Assembly: GCF_001514115.1 (NCBI RefSeq)
Contig: NZ_KQ948458.1
Span: forward strand, 290,497-354,496
Reading direction: 5' to 3'
From: Streptomyces olivochromogenes
GTDB taxonomy: Bacteria > Actinomycetota > Actinomycetes > Streptomycetales > Streptomycetaceae
DNA: 64,000 bases
In this document: positions 1 to 8,757 of the stretch, in pieces
Layout: each line of letters opens with the position of its first letter
How positions within the stretch are numbered: position 1 is the first letter of the stretch
Program-made: the position numbers and the translations under genes
Notes under the pieces: generated by a model
Seen by the model: the letters and a program-made list of their open reading frames with translations, nothing else
What the model was told of the DNA's origin: nothing
Database searches by the model: none

Positions 1-289
1 AATGTAGTCGGCACGTCCGACAGCGCACGCCCCTTTACGTCAATGTGCGCCCCTGGACGGCGTACGGATGGTAGAAGCCCATCGCTTCCCCCCTTGGATT
101 CGATCGAACTAGACCGTACGTGACCACTAGACGACCGAAACGGCTCGGTCGTCCAGCATTTTCGACCGTAGACCGACGTTTCATCGATCGCTCACCGGTG
201 TTTCATGGAACGACGGTGGGGCAGCCGCGCTGAAAGGAAGCGTAAGAAGTGCTTCCGTTTTTCGGCGGGCGAGGCGAGCGGGAGGCGTT
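1..289. other. Upstream intergenic region, no gene seen
   Basis: No convincing coding sequence on either strand; open frames crossing it run antisense to the STAS gene. It holds the stem-loop at 130-153 and, at 281-285, the GGAGG ribosome binding site of the downstream STAS gene. Confidence 0.5.
130..153. terminator. Stem-loop, possible terminator
   Basis: A perfect 9-bp inverted repeat (GACGACCGA / TCGGTCGTC) with a 6-nt loop, followed a few bases later by a short T-rich stretch. It could terminate a gene left of the window or act as an operator for the STAS gene. No functional evidence beyond symmetry. Confidence 0.35.
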
Positions 290-676
290 GTGGTGACGCT
301 CAAGGTGACCGACGACGAGTGGGGCGAGTGGGGTGAGTGGGCCGTGCTCCGGGTGTCGGGCGAGATGGATCTCGTGACGTCTCCGGTGCTGCGCCGACGG
401 GTGCACGAGGCGGTGGCGGAGGGTCGCCACAGTCTGGTCCTGGACCTCTCCGAGGTCCTCTTCTGCGACTCCAGCGGCGTCGGCGTCCTCATCGCGACCC
501 GCCGCCTGGTCCGCTCCTGCCAGGGGCGCCTGCGGCTGATCCTGCCGGCCCAGGGCGCGTCCGACGGCTCCCACGTCAACCGCGTGCTCGGGGCTCTCGG
601 TGTGCGCCGCCTCTTCGACGTCTATCCGGACGTCGTCTCGGCCGTCGACGAGGAGTCGAGCCCGCTGTCGGCGTGA
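290..676 (+). CDS. STAS-domain anti-sigma factor antagonist
   Basis: Encodes 128 residues, the usual size of a single STAS domain of the SpoIIAA/BldG/RsbV type. These cytoplasmic proteins bind HATPase-type anti-sigma kinases and are switched by phosphorylation of a serine. The hallmark segment LDLSEVLFCDSSGVGVL at about residues 50-66 carries the DSSG serine that would be phosphorylated. The start is GTG at 290 with GGAGG 5 nt upstream; a second GTG follows directly. No kinase partner is adjacent (the nearest HATPase gene is at 6855), so the target sigma factor is unknown. A tandem 17-bp repeat follows the stop codon. Confidence 0.85.
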   Translation: MVTLKVTDDEWGEWGEWAVLRVSGEMDLVTSPVLRRRVHEAVAEGRHSLVLDLSEVLFCDSSGVGVLIATRRLVRSCQGRLRLILPAQGASDGSHVNRVLGALGVRRLFDVYPDVVSAVDEESSPLSA

Positions 677-681
677 GCCCG

Positions 682-715
682 CGCCACACAGTTGTCCGCG
701 CCATACAGTTGTCCG
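682..715 (+). repeat. Tandem 17-bp direct repeat
   Basis: Two abutting copies (682-698 and 699-715) of CGCCayACAGTTGTCCG differing at one base, starting 5 bp after the STAS stop codon. Could be a double binding site or a recent slippage duplication. Confidence 0.6.
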
Positions 716-801
716 GGAATTCCCTCGGTCTTGGCACAACCGTCGTTTTCCCGCACCCCCGGTTGCCCGGGCGTCGTACGCTCCGTGCCAGATGAAACCG
801 C

Positions 802-825
802 AGTCCGGCTGAGAGTCCGGCTGAG
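802..825 (+). repeat. Tandem 12-bp direct repeat in 5' leader
   Basis: Two perfect abutting copies of AGTCCGGCTGAG, 23 bp before the EF-hand gene start. They lie in the probable mRNA leader or promoter. Confidence 0.6.
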
Positions 826-848
826 TTGTAAGGCGGTCCGAGAAGACC

Positions 849-1361
849 ATGGTCAGTACCGAGTACGAGCGCAGGATTGCCGCCCGCTTCGCCGGCTTCG
901 ACCAGGACGGCAACGGCTACATCGACCGGGAGGACTTCAACGCCGCGACGAAGGCGGTTCTCGCCGAGTTCGATACGGCGGCACGGTCGGACAAGGGTCA
1001 GGCCCTGTACGTCGGCGCGGAGGCGTTCTGGCAGGGCATGGCGGGGATAGCGGATCGTGACGGCGATCAGCGCATCACCCGGGAAGAGTTCGTGAACGGC
1101 GCCGTGAAGCGGTTGCGCGACAATCCCGGCCGCTTCGGGGAGATCGCCCGGCCCTTCCTGCACGCGGCCCTCGCCGTCGCGGACACGGACGGGGACGGCG
1201 CGGCCACGGTCGAGGAGGCCGTCCGCGTACTCAGGGCCCTGGGCGTGCCCGACGGCGTCGCAGCCCTGGCGGCCGCCGCGCTCGACACCGACGCCGACGG
1301 CCGGATCGGCGAAACGGAGGTCGTCACCTCGTTCGCCCGCTACTTCACGGTGCCGGAGTAG
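849..1361 (+). CDS. EF-hand calcium-binding protein (calerythrin/CabC-like)
   Basis: A 170-residue soluble protein with four EF-hand motifs, the architecture of actinobacterial calerythrin and Streptomyces Cab proteins, which buffer or sense cytosolic calcium. The loops begin DQDGNGYIDRED (about residue 18), DRDGDQRITREEF (about 66), DTDGDGAATVEEA (about 116) and DTDADGRIGETEV (about 150). Loops 1, 2 and 4 keep good acidic ligands; loop 3 has Ala-Ala at normally hydrophobic or polar positions and may bind weakly. ATG start at 849. It stands alone, convergent with the acyl-CoA synthetase, and has no sign of secretion. Confidence 0.88.
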   Translation: MVSTEYERRIAARFAGFDQDGNGYIDREDFNAATKAVLAEFDTAARSDKGQALYVGAEAFWQGMAGIADRDGDQRITREEFVNGAVKRLRDNPGRFGEIARPFLHAALAVADTDGDGAATVEEAVRVLRALGVPDGVAALAAAALDTDADGRIGETEVVTSFARYFTVPE

Positions 1362-1380
1362 GCCTGCTCCGCAGTTGTCT

Positions 1381-2922
1381 TCACGGTGCCGGGTCCGGCC
1401 CTACGGCCCCGGCACCTCCGGCACGCTCCGAAAACCGCTCCCGGAGCTTGTACTTGAGCACCTTCCGGAGCGTCTCGTTGCGGGGGAGGGCGTCCACCAC
1501 CTCCAGCTGCTCGGGGAGTTTGTGGACGGAGAGTCCTTCCTCGCGCAGGTACGAGACCACGACGGCGAGCGTCAGTTCGCCGGCGCCCGGGGGCTGTTCG
1601 ACCACGGCGCAGACCCGCTCGCCGCGGTCGGCGTCCGGGAGGCCGATCACCGCGACGTCGCCGACGGCCGGGTGCCGGTGCAGCAGGTCCTCGATCTCCT
1701 TCGCCGAGATGTTCTCGCCCTTGCGGATGATGACGTCCTTCAGGCGCCCGGTGAGGACGAGGTGCCCGCTCTCCGTCAGATGTCCGACATCACCGGTGAT
1801 CAGGAACCCGTCCTCGTCGAAGGCCTCGGCGGACTGCGCCGGGTCCAGATACCCCTGGCAGACGGCCTCCCCACGCAGCCGTACCTCGCCGTCCACGATC
1901 CGTATCTCCATGCCCTCCGGCGGCCTGCCCTCCGTCGTCGCGAGGTTCTCGGCCGTGTCGTCCGGCGCCCCCATCGTGATCATCGGGACCTCGGTCATCC
2001 CGTACCCGTGGGTGAGCTGCACGCCCATCTCCCGTACGACGGAGTGGTAGACCTCGGGCGGCTTCGGCGCGCCCCCGCCCGCCAGCAGCCGCAGCGTGGG
2101 GACGACCGGCTCGGCGGGCCGTTTGCGCTGCTCGGCGAGGAACATCGAGTAGAACGCCGTCGAACCGCCCGCCACCGTCACCCCGTGCCGCCGGTACTCC
2201 GCCAGCGCCTCCGGCAGCGCGAAGTGCTCGAACATCACCGCGGGGAAGCCGTACAGCAGCAGCATCACCGTGTAGTCGGGCCCGGCGATGTGCGCGTACG
2301 GGAAGGCCATCGAGCCCACGTCGGAGGCCGACAGCCGCAGCGCGTGGGCGAGACACGACCCGCCCGCGATCAGTGAACGGTCCGTGTGGAGGACCCCCTT
2401 GGGGTCGGACGTCGTCCCCGAGGTCCAGTAGATCCAGCGGACCGAGGTGCCCTCGGCGGGCGGAGCGGGCAGCACGGCGGGATCGCCGTCCGGCAGCACG
2501 TCGTACGCCTCGAAGACACCCTTCGCACCGAGCCGCCGCGCCATCGCCGTGTGGTCGAACCCGCGCCACTCGCCCGGTACGGCGAAGTACTCGGCCTTGG
2601 ACTCCCTGAGCGCGAAGCCGACCTCGCGGTCGCGGTAGAAGGGGATCACCGGGGACTGCACGGCGCCGAGGCGGGCCAGGGCGAAGGACAGCAGGGCGGT
2701 CTCGATACGGGTGGGCAGCTGCCAGGCGACCACCGTGCCGGGGCGTACGCCCATGTCGTACAGGCCCGCCGCCACCCGCTCGGCGCGGTCGCGCAACTCG
2801 CCGAAGCTCAGGGTGCGGTCGCCCTGGAGGAGGACCGGGCGGTCGGGGGTGAGGTCGGCCCGGCGGGCGACCAGTTCCCAGAGGGTGCGGGATGCGCTCA
2901 GTGCGTGGGCGGTGTCGTTCAC
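1381..2922 (-). CDS. AMP-forming acyl-CoA synthetase (cyclohexanecarboxylate-CoA ligase-like)
   Basis: Encodes 513 residues of the ANL adenylating superfamily. It would activate a carboxylic acid to its CoA thioester via an acyl-AMP. The phosphate-binding loop YWTSGTTSDPKG, the A5 motif HGYGMTEVP, the TGD motif in FLITGDVG, the hinge GRLKDVIIRKGENIS and a C-terminal lysine motif RKVLKYKL are all visible. GTG at 2922, preceded by AGGGGG, is preferred over an ATG 282 bp upstream because the extra residues resemble no domain and would run through the operator. It is transcribed divergently from the amidohydrolase/FadE operon, each with its own CTGAC-N5-GTCAG site. The substrate is unknown; the resemblance to alicyclic-acid ligases is from family memory. 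Confidence 0.86.
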   Translation of the reverse strand: MNDTAHALSASRTLWELVARRADLTPDRPVLLQGDRTLSFGELRDRAERVAAGLYDMGVRPGTVVAWQLPTRIETALLSFALARLGAVQSPVIPFYRDREVGFALRESKAEYFAVPGEWRGFDHTAMARRLGAKGVFEAYDVLPDGDPAVLPAPPAEGTSVRWIYWTSGTTSDPKGVLHTDRSLIAGGSCLAHALRLSASDVGSMAFPYAHIAGPDYTVMLLLYGFPAVMFEHFALPEALAEYRRHGVTVAGGSTAFYSMFLAEQRKRPAEPVVPTLRLLAGGGAPKPPEVYHSVVREMGVQLTHGYGMTEVPMITMGAPDDTAENLATTEGRPPEGMEIRIVDGEVRLRGEAVCQGYLDPAQSAEAFDEDGFLITGDVGHLTESGHLVLTGRLKDVIIRKGENISAKEIEDLLHRHPAVGDVAVIGLPDADRGERVCAVVEQPPGAGELTLAVVVSYLREEGLSVHKLPEQLEVVDALPRNETLRKVLKYKLRERFSERAGGAGAVGPDPAP

Positions 2923-2951
2923 GGCGGCGGCCCCCTGTGACCGTGATGGAA

Positions 2952-2966
2952 CTGACGGACAGTCAG
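2952..2966. promoter_or_regulatory. Regulon operator, CTGACGGACAGTCAG
   Basis: Perfect CTGAC-N5-GTCAG palindrome, 29 bp upstream of the GTG start of the acyl-CoA synthetase (minus strand). Flanks (a before, at after) fit the wider consensus. Confidence 0.85.
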
Positions 2967-3041
2967 ATCGTGGGCAGAGCGTAGGGCTCGGCGCCTTGTC
3001 GGTCCAGGGGTGCGGGACTAGCCTGCTGGAGAAGTGAGAAT

Positions 3042-3056
3042 CTGACGACCCATCAG
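3042..3056. promoter_or_regulatory. Regulon operator, CTGACGACCCATCAG
   Basis: One-mismatch copy (ATCAG instead of GTCAG) with the full aTCTGA...TCAGAT flanks, 26 bp upstream of the amidohydrolase start at 3083. Confidence 0.8.
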
Positions 3057-3082
3057 ATAGGTACGCCAGGCGGAGGGGAACC

Positions 3083-4276
3083 ATGACCGAACTGCCCCGC
3101 ATCATCAGCGTCGACGACCATGTGATCGAGCCCGCGCACCTCTTCGAGACCTGGCTGCCGAAGAAGTACCAGGACCGGGGACCCAAGCCCCTCACGGCCG
3201 GCATCGGTGAACTCGCCTACGTCGGCGGCAAGTACCAGATCACCATGGACCCGGACGGCCCGCCCACCGACTGGTGGATCTACGAGGACCTCAAGTTCCC
3301 GTACAAGCGCAACATCGCCGCCGTCGGCTTCGACCGCGACGAGATGACCCTGGAGGGCATCACGCGCGCGGAGATGCGACGCGGCTGCTGGGACCCCGTC
3401 GAGCGGCTCAAGGACATGGACCTCAACCACGTCGAGGGAAGCCTCTGCTTCCCGACCTTCCCCCGCTTCTGCGGGCAGACGTTCGCCGAGGCGCACGACA
3501 AGGAAGTGGCCCTGGCCTGCGTGCGCGCGTACAACGACTGGATGGTCGAGGAGTGGTGCGGCGACAGCGGCGGCCGGCTGATCCCGCTGTGCCTCATCCC
3601 GCTGTGGGACATCGAACTGGCGGTCGCGGAGATCCGGCGCAACGCCGCGCGCGGAGTGAAGGCGGTGACCTTCTCCGAGATCCCCACCCACCTCGGCCTG
3701 CCCTCCATCCACTCCGGCTACTGGGATCCGTTCTTCGCGGTCTGCCAGGAGACGGGGACGGTCGTGAACATGCACATCGGTTCCTCGTCGCAGATGCCCG
3801 CCGCGTCCCCGGACGCGCCGCCCGCCGTACAGGCCTCGCTGTCCTTCAACAACGCGATGGCCTCGATGATGGACTTCCTCTTCAGCGGGGTGCTGGTGAA
3901 GTTCCCACGCCTCAAACTCGCCTACTCGGAGGGGCAGATGGGCTGGATCCCGTACGCCCTGGAGCGCGCCGACGACGTCTGGCAGGAGCACCGCGCCTGG
4001 GGTGGCGTCCGGGACCTCATCCCGGAGCCGCCCTCGACGTACTACTACCGGCAGATCTTCTGCTGCTTCTTCCGCGACAAGCACGGCGTCGCCTCGCTGG
4101 ACGTCGTGGGACGGGACAACGCGACCTTCGAGACCGACTACCCGCACGTCGACTCGACCTTCCCGCACACCAAGGAGGTCGCCCTCGACCATGTGAAGGG
4201 CCTCGACGACGAGACCGTCCACAAGCTGATGCGCGGGAACGCCATCCGCATGCTCGACCTGGACCTCGACAAGTAG
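3083..4276 (+). CDS. Amidohydrolase-family (PF04909-type) metal hydrolase, paralogue 1
   Basis: Encodes 397 residues, a TIM-barrel amidohydrolase of the ACMSD/LigW-like group, which catalyses hydrolysis, decarboxylation or hydration on carboxylated substrates. Visible features: SVDDHVIEP near the N-terminus (metal-ligand region), MHIGSS around residue 235, a YSEGQMGWIPY block and the late FETDYPH aspartate motif. ATG with a GGAGGGG site 8 nt upstream. It is the first gene of an operon with two acyl-CoA dehydrogenases (7 bp to the next gene), so it probably acts on a CoA-pathway intermediate. It is closely similar along its length to the gene at 52178. The reaction is unassigned. Confidence 0.82.
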   Translation: MTELPRIISVDDHVIEPAHLFETWLPKKYQDRGPKPLTAGIGELAYVGGKYQITMDPDGPPTDWWIYEDLKFPYKRNIAAVGFDRDEMTLEGITRAEMRRGCWDPVERLKDMDLNHVEGSLCFPTFPRFCGQTFAEAHDKEVALACVRAYNDWMVEEWCGDSGGRLIPLCLIPLWDIELAVAEIRRNAARGVKAVTFSEIPTHLGLPSIHSGYWDPFFAVCQETGTVVNMHIGSSSQMPAASPDAPPAVQASLSFNNAMASMMDFLFSGVLVKFPRLKLAYSEGQMGWIPYALERADDVWQEHRAWGGVRDLIPEPPSTYYYRQIFCCFFRDKHGVASLDVVGRDNATFETDYPHVDSTFPHTKEVALDHVKGLDDETVHKLMRGNAIRMLDLDLDK

Positions 4277-4283
4277 CGGGCCC

Positions 4284-5438
4284 ATGGACCTCACGTACAC
4301 CCCCGAGGAGGAGGAGTTCCGCGCCCGGCTGCGGGAGTGGCTCGCCGAGGTGCTCCCGTCGCTGCCCCCGAAACCGTCCCCGGACGACTGGCCGGGCCGG
4401 CGGGCGTACGACCTCGGGTGGCAGCGGATGCTGTACGACGCCGGGTACGCCGGGCTGCACTGGCCCGTCGACGCCGGGGGCCGGGGCGCCACGCCGACCC
4501 AGCACCTCATCTACCTGGAGGAGACGGAAAAGGCGGGCGCCCCCTACGTAGGGGCCAATTTCGTCGGACTGCTGCACGCCGGGCCGACCATCGCCTCCGA
4601 AGGGACCCCCGCACAGCGGGCGCGCTGGCTGCCGCCCGTGCTGCGCGGCGAGGAGGTCTGGTGCCAGGGGTTCAGCGAACCGGACGCCGGCTCGGACCTC
4701 GCGGCACTGCGCACCCGCGCGTGGCGGGACGGCGACGACTACGTAGTGAGCGGGTCCAAGATCTGGACCTCCCACGCCGAGGTCGCCGACTGGTGCGAGC
4801 TGCTGGTCAGGACCGACCCGGCGGCCCCGAAACACCGCGGGATCTCGTGGCTCGCGATGCCGATGGACGCGCCCGGGATCACCGTCCGGCCACTGCGCAC
4901 CCTCGCGGGCTCGACCGAGTTCGCGGAGGTCTTCCTCGACGAGGTGCGGGTGCCCGTCACGCACCGGGTCGGCGCCGAGAACGACGGCTGGCGCGTGACC
5001 ATGGTGACCCTGTCGTACGAGCGCGGTACCGCCTTCGTGGGCGAGGTCGTCGCCTGCCGAAGGGTGCTGGGGGAGGTCGCGCGCGAGGCCCGGAAGAACG
5101 GCCGCTGGGACGATCCGGCGCTCCGACGGCGGCTGGGCGGGCTCAACGCCGAGTTCCGCGCACTGTGGCGGCTCACGCAGTGGAACGTGAGCGAGGCACA
5201 GAGGAACGGGGGAGTGCCGGGAGTCGGCGGTTCGGTTTTCAAACTGAGGTACTCCCACGCGCGGCAGGAGCTGTACGACGCCGCCGCCGAGGTTCTCGGG
5301 CCCGAGGCGCTGGACCTGGGCAGGGAGTGGACCCTCGACCGGCTCAGCTCCCTGTCGTACACCATCGCGGCCGGCACCTCGCAGATCCAGCACAACATCG
5401 TGGCCGAGCGCATCCTGGGCCTGCCGAAGGGACGGTGA
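4284..5438 (+). CDS. Acyl-CoA dehydrogenase, large FadE-type subunit
   Basis: Encodes 384 residues with a complete three-domain acyl-CoA dehydrogenase fold. It would desaturate an acyl-CoA with FAD and pass electrons to ETF. The FAD/substrate signature WCQGFSEPDAGSDLA lies at about residues 128-142, KIWTSHA follows, and the C-terminus ends with the typical GTSQIQHNIVAERILGLP. It starts 7 bp after the amidohydrolase and is followed 10 bp later by a second, shorter dehydrogenase. This tandem long/short pairing is typical of the alpha2beta2 heterotetrameric enzymes of actinobacterial steroid side-chain degradation; heteromer formation here is inferred. Confidence 0.88.
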   Translation: MDLTYTPEEEEFRARLREWLAEVLPSLPPKPSPDDWPGRRAYDLGWQRMLYDAGYAGLHWPVDAGGRGATPTQHLIYLEETEKAGAPYVGANFVGLLHAGPTIASEGTPAQRARWLPPVLRGEEVWCQGFSEPDAGSDLAALRTRAWRDGDDYVVSGSKIWTSHAEVADWCELLVRTDPAAPKHRGISWLAMPMDAPGITVRPLRTLAGSTEFAEVFLDEVRVPVTHRVGAENDGWRVTMVTLSYERGTAFVGEVVACRRVLGEVAREARKNGRWDDPALRRRLGGLNAEFRALWRLTQWNVSEAQRNGGVPGVGGSVFKLRYSHARQELYDAAAEVLGPEALDLGREWTLDRLSSLSYTIAAGTSQIQHNIVAERILGLPKGR

Positions 5439-5448
5439 GTACTTCCCC

Positions 5449-6378
5449 GTGGACTTCCAACTCACGGACGACCAGCGAGCCTTGAAGGCGGGCGTGCGCG
5501 AGCTGCTCGCGGCGCGGTTCGGCCGGGAACGGCTGCGCGCCGCCGTGGACGAGGGGCCGAGGCTCGACCGGGCCCTGTGGCGTGAGCTCGGCGAGGCGGG
5601 GTTCTTCGCGCTGCGCCTGCCCGAGGCGGAAGGCGGCGTCGGACTCGGCCTCCCGGAAGCGGTGCTCGCCTTCGAGGAGGCGGGACGGGTCCTGCTGCCC
5701 GGCCCGCTGATCGCCACGCATCTCGCGGCGGGCGTGGTGGACGGGGCCGCCACCGGAGAGACGGTGGTGACGGCCGTCGACGGCGGCGGCCTGGTGGAGT
5801 GGCTGGCCGAGGCGGACGTCGTACGGGGGGAGGCGACCGGCGCCGAGCCGCTGAGGTCGGTGGACCCACTGACGCCGCTGCACCGGGTACCCGTATCCGG
5901 CGGAGCCGGTCTCGCCGACGTACGCCCCATGGGTTCCACCGGCGCACTCCCCACGGCTCCCCTCACCTCGCTCTTCACGGCGGCCGAACAGCTCGGCACC
6001 GCCGCCCGCGCCTGCGAGACGGCCGTGCAACACGCCCGGACCCGCGAGCAGTTCGGGCAGCCGATCGGGGCCTTCCAGGCGGTCAAGCACCTGTGCGCGC
6101 AGATGCTGGTGCGGGTGGAACTGGCGCGCGCCGCGGTCTACGCCGCCGCCGTCACGGCCGACCCCGTGGACATCGCGGCGGCCCGGCTGCTCGCCGACGA
6201 GGCCGCCGTGCGCGGCGCCCGCGACTGCCTCCAGGTGCACGGCGGCATGGGCTTCACCTGGGAGTCCGACGTCCACCTGTGTCTGAAGCGGGCTTGGACA
6301 CGGACTCAACGTACGGGATCGGCTACGGAGAGTGAGGAGTTGTTGGCGGCCGACCTGGTGTCCGGAGTGGGCCGATAG
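5449..6378 (+). CDS. Acyl-CoA dehydrogenase, short FadE-type subunit
   Basis: Encodes 309 residues, about 70 shorter than standard family members; the middle beta domain is reduced. The C-terminal helical domain is intact, with REQFGQPIGAFQAVKH and the HGGMGFTWE motif near the end. The start taken is GTG at 5449; an in-frame GTG at 5437, overlapping the preceding stop, is an alternative. A partner for the dehydrogenase at 4284 in a mixed tetramer is the simplest explanation of the shortened domain. It is the last gene of the unit controlled by the operator at 3042. Confidence 0.85.
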   Translation: MDFQLTDDQRALKAGVRELLAARFGRERLRAAVDEGPRLDRALWRELGEAGFFALRLPEAEGGVGLGLPEAVLAFEEAGRVLLPGPLIATHLAAGVVDGAATGETVVTAVDGGGLVEWLAEADVVRGEATGAEPLRSVDPLTPLHRVPVSGGAGLADVRPMGSTGALPTAPLTSLFTAAEQLGTAARACETAVQHARTREQFGQPIGAFQAVKHLCAQMLVRVELARAAVYAAAVTADPVDIAAARLLADEAAVRGARDCLQVHGGMGFTWESDVHLCLKRAWTRTQRTGSATESEELLAADLVSGVGR

Positions 6379-6854
6379 GGCTCTGTGCAGGCACGCTCCG
6401 GAAAGGGGTGCAATGAATGTCGCGGATCGTGGCATACCGGAATTACGGAGCGTTGATATCGGGTTGTGTCCTACGCGTGACTTGTCACGGCCTGGAGTCG
6501 GCGGCGGGCTCGGGTACCTTGTGTGAGATGCGAGTGGTTCCGAGATCGAGCGATCCCGGTGTTGCCTCTGAGGCCGCGCCGGATCCGGCGATGCTCGCCG
6601 CTCGCAAGGCAGTGCGGACCCCCGCGACTGCCTGTTCGACTCCCCGTGGCGAGCGTCGCACAGTATGCCGCACGCGTACTCCTTCGCGCTGGAATATGCC
6701 CGAAGCGCTTGTTGGGGTGACTGTACGTCAACCATGCTGTCTCTCAAGGGAATCACGTTCCGTGATCCTGGTTCTGGTCATGCAGGTCATGGCCACGATC
6801 GTGGCCCTCGTGAGGCGCGAGGCGATGTGTCCGCCGGTTCGGATGGTGTGAGCG
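6379..6854. other. Intergenic region without a convincing gene
   Basis: A 476-bp gap with lower GC-skewed codon structure than its neighbours. An open frame at 6417-6851 on the plus strand exists, but it is Cys- and Arg-rich, matches no family I recognise and lacks a ribosome binding site, so it is not called. The promoter of the HATPase gene probably lies here. Confidence 0.4.
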
Positions 6855-7337
6855 GTGCAGGTGCTTCAAGTGCAGCTGGAGATCCGGCCCGACCCCGCGG
6901 AGGTGGGGCGAGCTCGGAGGTGGGCCCGTTCGCGGCTCGCCGGGTCCGGGATAGCGGTCGATGAACCGCTCGCCGAGACGCTGATCCTGCTCGTCTCCGA
7001 ACTCGTCACCAACGCCGTGGTGCACACCGGCTGTCCGGCCGTGCTGCGGCTGTCCGTGCCGGGTGTCCTCGGAGAGTCCATCGGCACCGTCCGCTTGGAG
7101 GTGGCCGACTCCAGCGCCCGCCCCCCGGTACCCCGGCACGCCGAGGGCGACGAGACCAACGGCCGCGGCCTGGAGCTGGTCGACGGTCTGGCGGACCGCT
7201 GGGGCTGGAACCCCGAGGGCGCCGGCAAGAGCATCTGGTGCGAGGTCGACCGCTGTACGCAGGGCGCCCGGGCGGGGGTCGCGTACGCGGCTTCCTCCTA
7301 TGAGGACTTCGCGTACGAGGCGTACGAGGCGGTCTAG
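6855..7337 (+). CDS. HATPase-domain anti-sigma factor / regulatory kinase
   Basis: Encodes 160 residues of the small single-domain GHKL ATPases abundant in Streptomyces (RsbW/SpoIIAB-like). The N box is in LILLVSELVTNAVVH (about residues 40-54), the G1 box in LEVADSSARPP, and the G2 segment GRGLELVDGLADRWG follows. Such proteins bind sigma factors or phosphorylate STAS antagonists; no sigma factor or STAS gene is adjacent, so the partner is unknown. GTG start at 6855. It sits between two units of the catabolic regulon but has no copy of their operator. Confidence 0.83.
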   Translation: MQVLQVQLEIRPDPAEVGRARRWARSRLAGSGIAVDEPLAETLILLVSELVTNAVVHTGCPAVLRLSVPGVLGESIGTVRLEVADSSARPPVPRHAEGDETNGRGLELVDGLADRWGWNPEGAGKSIWCEVDRCTQGARAGVAYAASSYEDFAYEAYEAV

Positions 7338-7732
7338 TCCGCGTCCGCACTCGCTCCCGTACCTCTGGTGTCTCCGGTGCGGGAGCACGGTTCGTGCATC
7401 TGTGCACGCGTTCCGTTTCCGCGGCCCGGGTCGGGGCCGAGTGCGCCGGGATGTGCTTCCGTGCGCGCCTTCGCAAAGGGTGCGTAAGCGATAATTCCCC
7501 GATCGGGTGTTGACGTGGCGTGTCCGTTTGATCACGCTTGTGTTCAGCGATTCGCCGCGAGGGGACGACGAGGGTTTCGGTGACGGGAGCCCTCGGCGAG
7601 TGCGGGTCGTGATTCGGCGTCGGTCCCTACAGGGCCAGAGGGAGCAGGGCGAGTACGCCGGAATCGGATGGCGGCGCGCGATGCCGTGCTCGGGGCGCGC
7701 AGTGGCGCGCCGCCAGCCGACCCTTTCCCCCC
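7338..7732. other. Intergenic region, nothing assignable
   Basis: A 395-bp gap between convergent genes. No coding frame with family resemblance, no clear terminator and no regulon operator was seen. Confidence 0.4.
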
Positions 7733-8659
7733 TCAGAGGATGGCCACCGGCGCCACGGGGGTACCCGTGCCGCCCACGAAGGGTTCCGGCATCGCGGACA
7801 GCAGGAAGCTGTAGCGATTTTCTTGTCCACAGGCTGTGGACAACTCTTCGAGATTCCAGTTCTGGCCCTGCAACATCCCCATCTCGACCAGGTCGAGCGC
7901 GTGCACGGGCAGCCACAGGTCCTCGATTTCGGGAGGAAAGATCTCAAAAGTGAGAGTGTCGTTCGCGACAGCCGCTACATCGCGTGCGTGGAACCACTCG
8001 GGCGTACGGATCGACAGCCCGGGCGACGGATACCCGTACGCGTGCTTGTCGCCGGCCAGGTAGACCTGGATCTGCCCGGTCCGCACGAGCACGATGTCCC
8101 CGGACCGCACCCGTGTGCCCGCCAACTCCTCCGCCGCGTCCAGGTCTTCGGGGGTCACGGCGTGCCCGCCGTCGAGGCGGTCGACGCCCCGCGCGCGCGG
8201 GATGTCGAGCAGGACGCCCCGCGAGACGATGTGCCGGGGCTTGTCGATGCCGCTGAACTCGGCGCCGCCGTGCGGGGTGATCGTGCCGGCCGGGCGGCCG
8301 TTGTAGAGCTTCCCGGAGTGTGAGACATGGGTGAGCGCGTCCCAGTGGGTCGCCGCCTGGAGCCCCAGGGTCACGGCGTCGTCGCTGCACGCGACCGTGC
8401 CCGGACCGAAGATCTCCTGGTTGATCTGCACCATGACGTGCAGCGGATTGATCCGCCCGGGGATCATCCCGGTCTGCACCCCGTCCTGCTGGAGAGGGAG
8501 CGCGAGCGGAACGCGCCGCCCCGTGCGGACGCAGGCGACGGCCTCCCGTACCACCTCGTCGGTGATCAGGTTCAGGGTCCCGATCTCGTCGTCGGCGCCC
8601 CAACGCCCCCAGTTGTTCACGCGCTTGGCGATGTCGTGGAACTCGACCGGAAGTGACAT
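7733..8659 (-). CDS. Cyclase-family (PF04199) metal-dependent hydrolase
   Basis: Encodes 308 residues of the cyclase / kynurenine-formamidase-like family, which hydrolyses amide, ester or lactone bonds with a metal bound by a His/Asp cluster. THWDALTHVSHSG at about residues 106-118 is the metal-binding signature. The start is ATG at 8659; a longer frame to 8854 crosses the divergent promoter and encodes Arg/Pro-rich nonsense. It is divergent from the SDR operon, with a degenerate and a strong operator between them, so it probably belongs to the regulon as a ring- or lactone-opening hydrolase (inference). Its 3' part contains two inverted DnaA-box sequences at 7823-7843. Confidence 0.8.
   Translation of the reverse strand: MSLPVEFHDIAKRVNNWGRWGADDEIGTLNLITDEVVREAVACVRTGRRVPLALPLQQDGVQTGMIPGRINPLHVMVQINQEIFGPGTVACSDDAVTLGLQAATHWDALTHVSHSGKLYNGRPAGTITPHGGAEFSGIDKPRHIVSRGVLLDIPRARGVDRLDGGHAVTPEDLDAAEELAGTRVRSGDIVLVRTGQIQVYLAGDKHAYGYPSPGLSIRTPEWFHARDVAAVANDTLTFEIFPPEIEDLWLPVHALDLVEMGMLQGQNWNLEELSTACGQENRYSFLLSAMPEPFVGGTGTPVAPVAIL
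7823..7843. promoter_or_regulatory. Inverted pair of DnaA-box sequences inside a gene
   Basis: TTGTCCACA and TGTGGACAA separated by GGC form a perfect 9+3+9 palindrome. TTGTCCACA is the Streptomyces-preferred DnaA box. The pair is in-frame coding sequence of the cyclase-family gene, so binding by DnaA is only a prediction. Confidence 0.4.
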
Positions 8660-8689
8660 GAGTCCTCCGCGGGGCTTGTCTCCGGGTAT

Positions 8690-8704
8690 CTGACGGGTCG
8701 TAGA
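8690..8704. promoter_or_regulatory. Degenerate regulon operator, CTGACGGGTCGTAGA
   Basis: One half (CTGAC, with the AT flank) is perfect and the other half keeps GT and A only. It lies 30 bp upstream of the cyclase-family start at 8659, with the perfect half facing that gene. Confidence 0.5.
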
Positions 8705-8721
8705 ATCCGAGGAGACCGAAT

Positions 8722-8736
8722 CTAACGGACCGTCAG
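8722..8736. promoter_or_regulatory. Regulon operator, CTAACGGACCGTCAG
   Basis: One-mismatch palindrome (CTAAC) 21 bp upstream of the GTG start of the SDR gene at 8758; flanks TC...AGA fit the consensus. Confidence 0.78.
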
Positions 8737-8757
8737 AAACTGCGGGAGGGGCCGGAC

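Noticed and set aside
6417..6851. 144-residue open frame upstream of the HATPase gene
   Set aside because: No ribosome binding site, unusual Cys/Arg content, no family resemblance.
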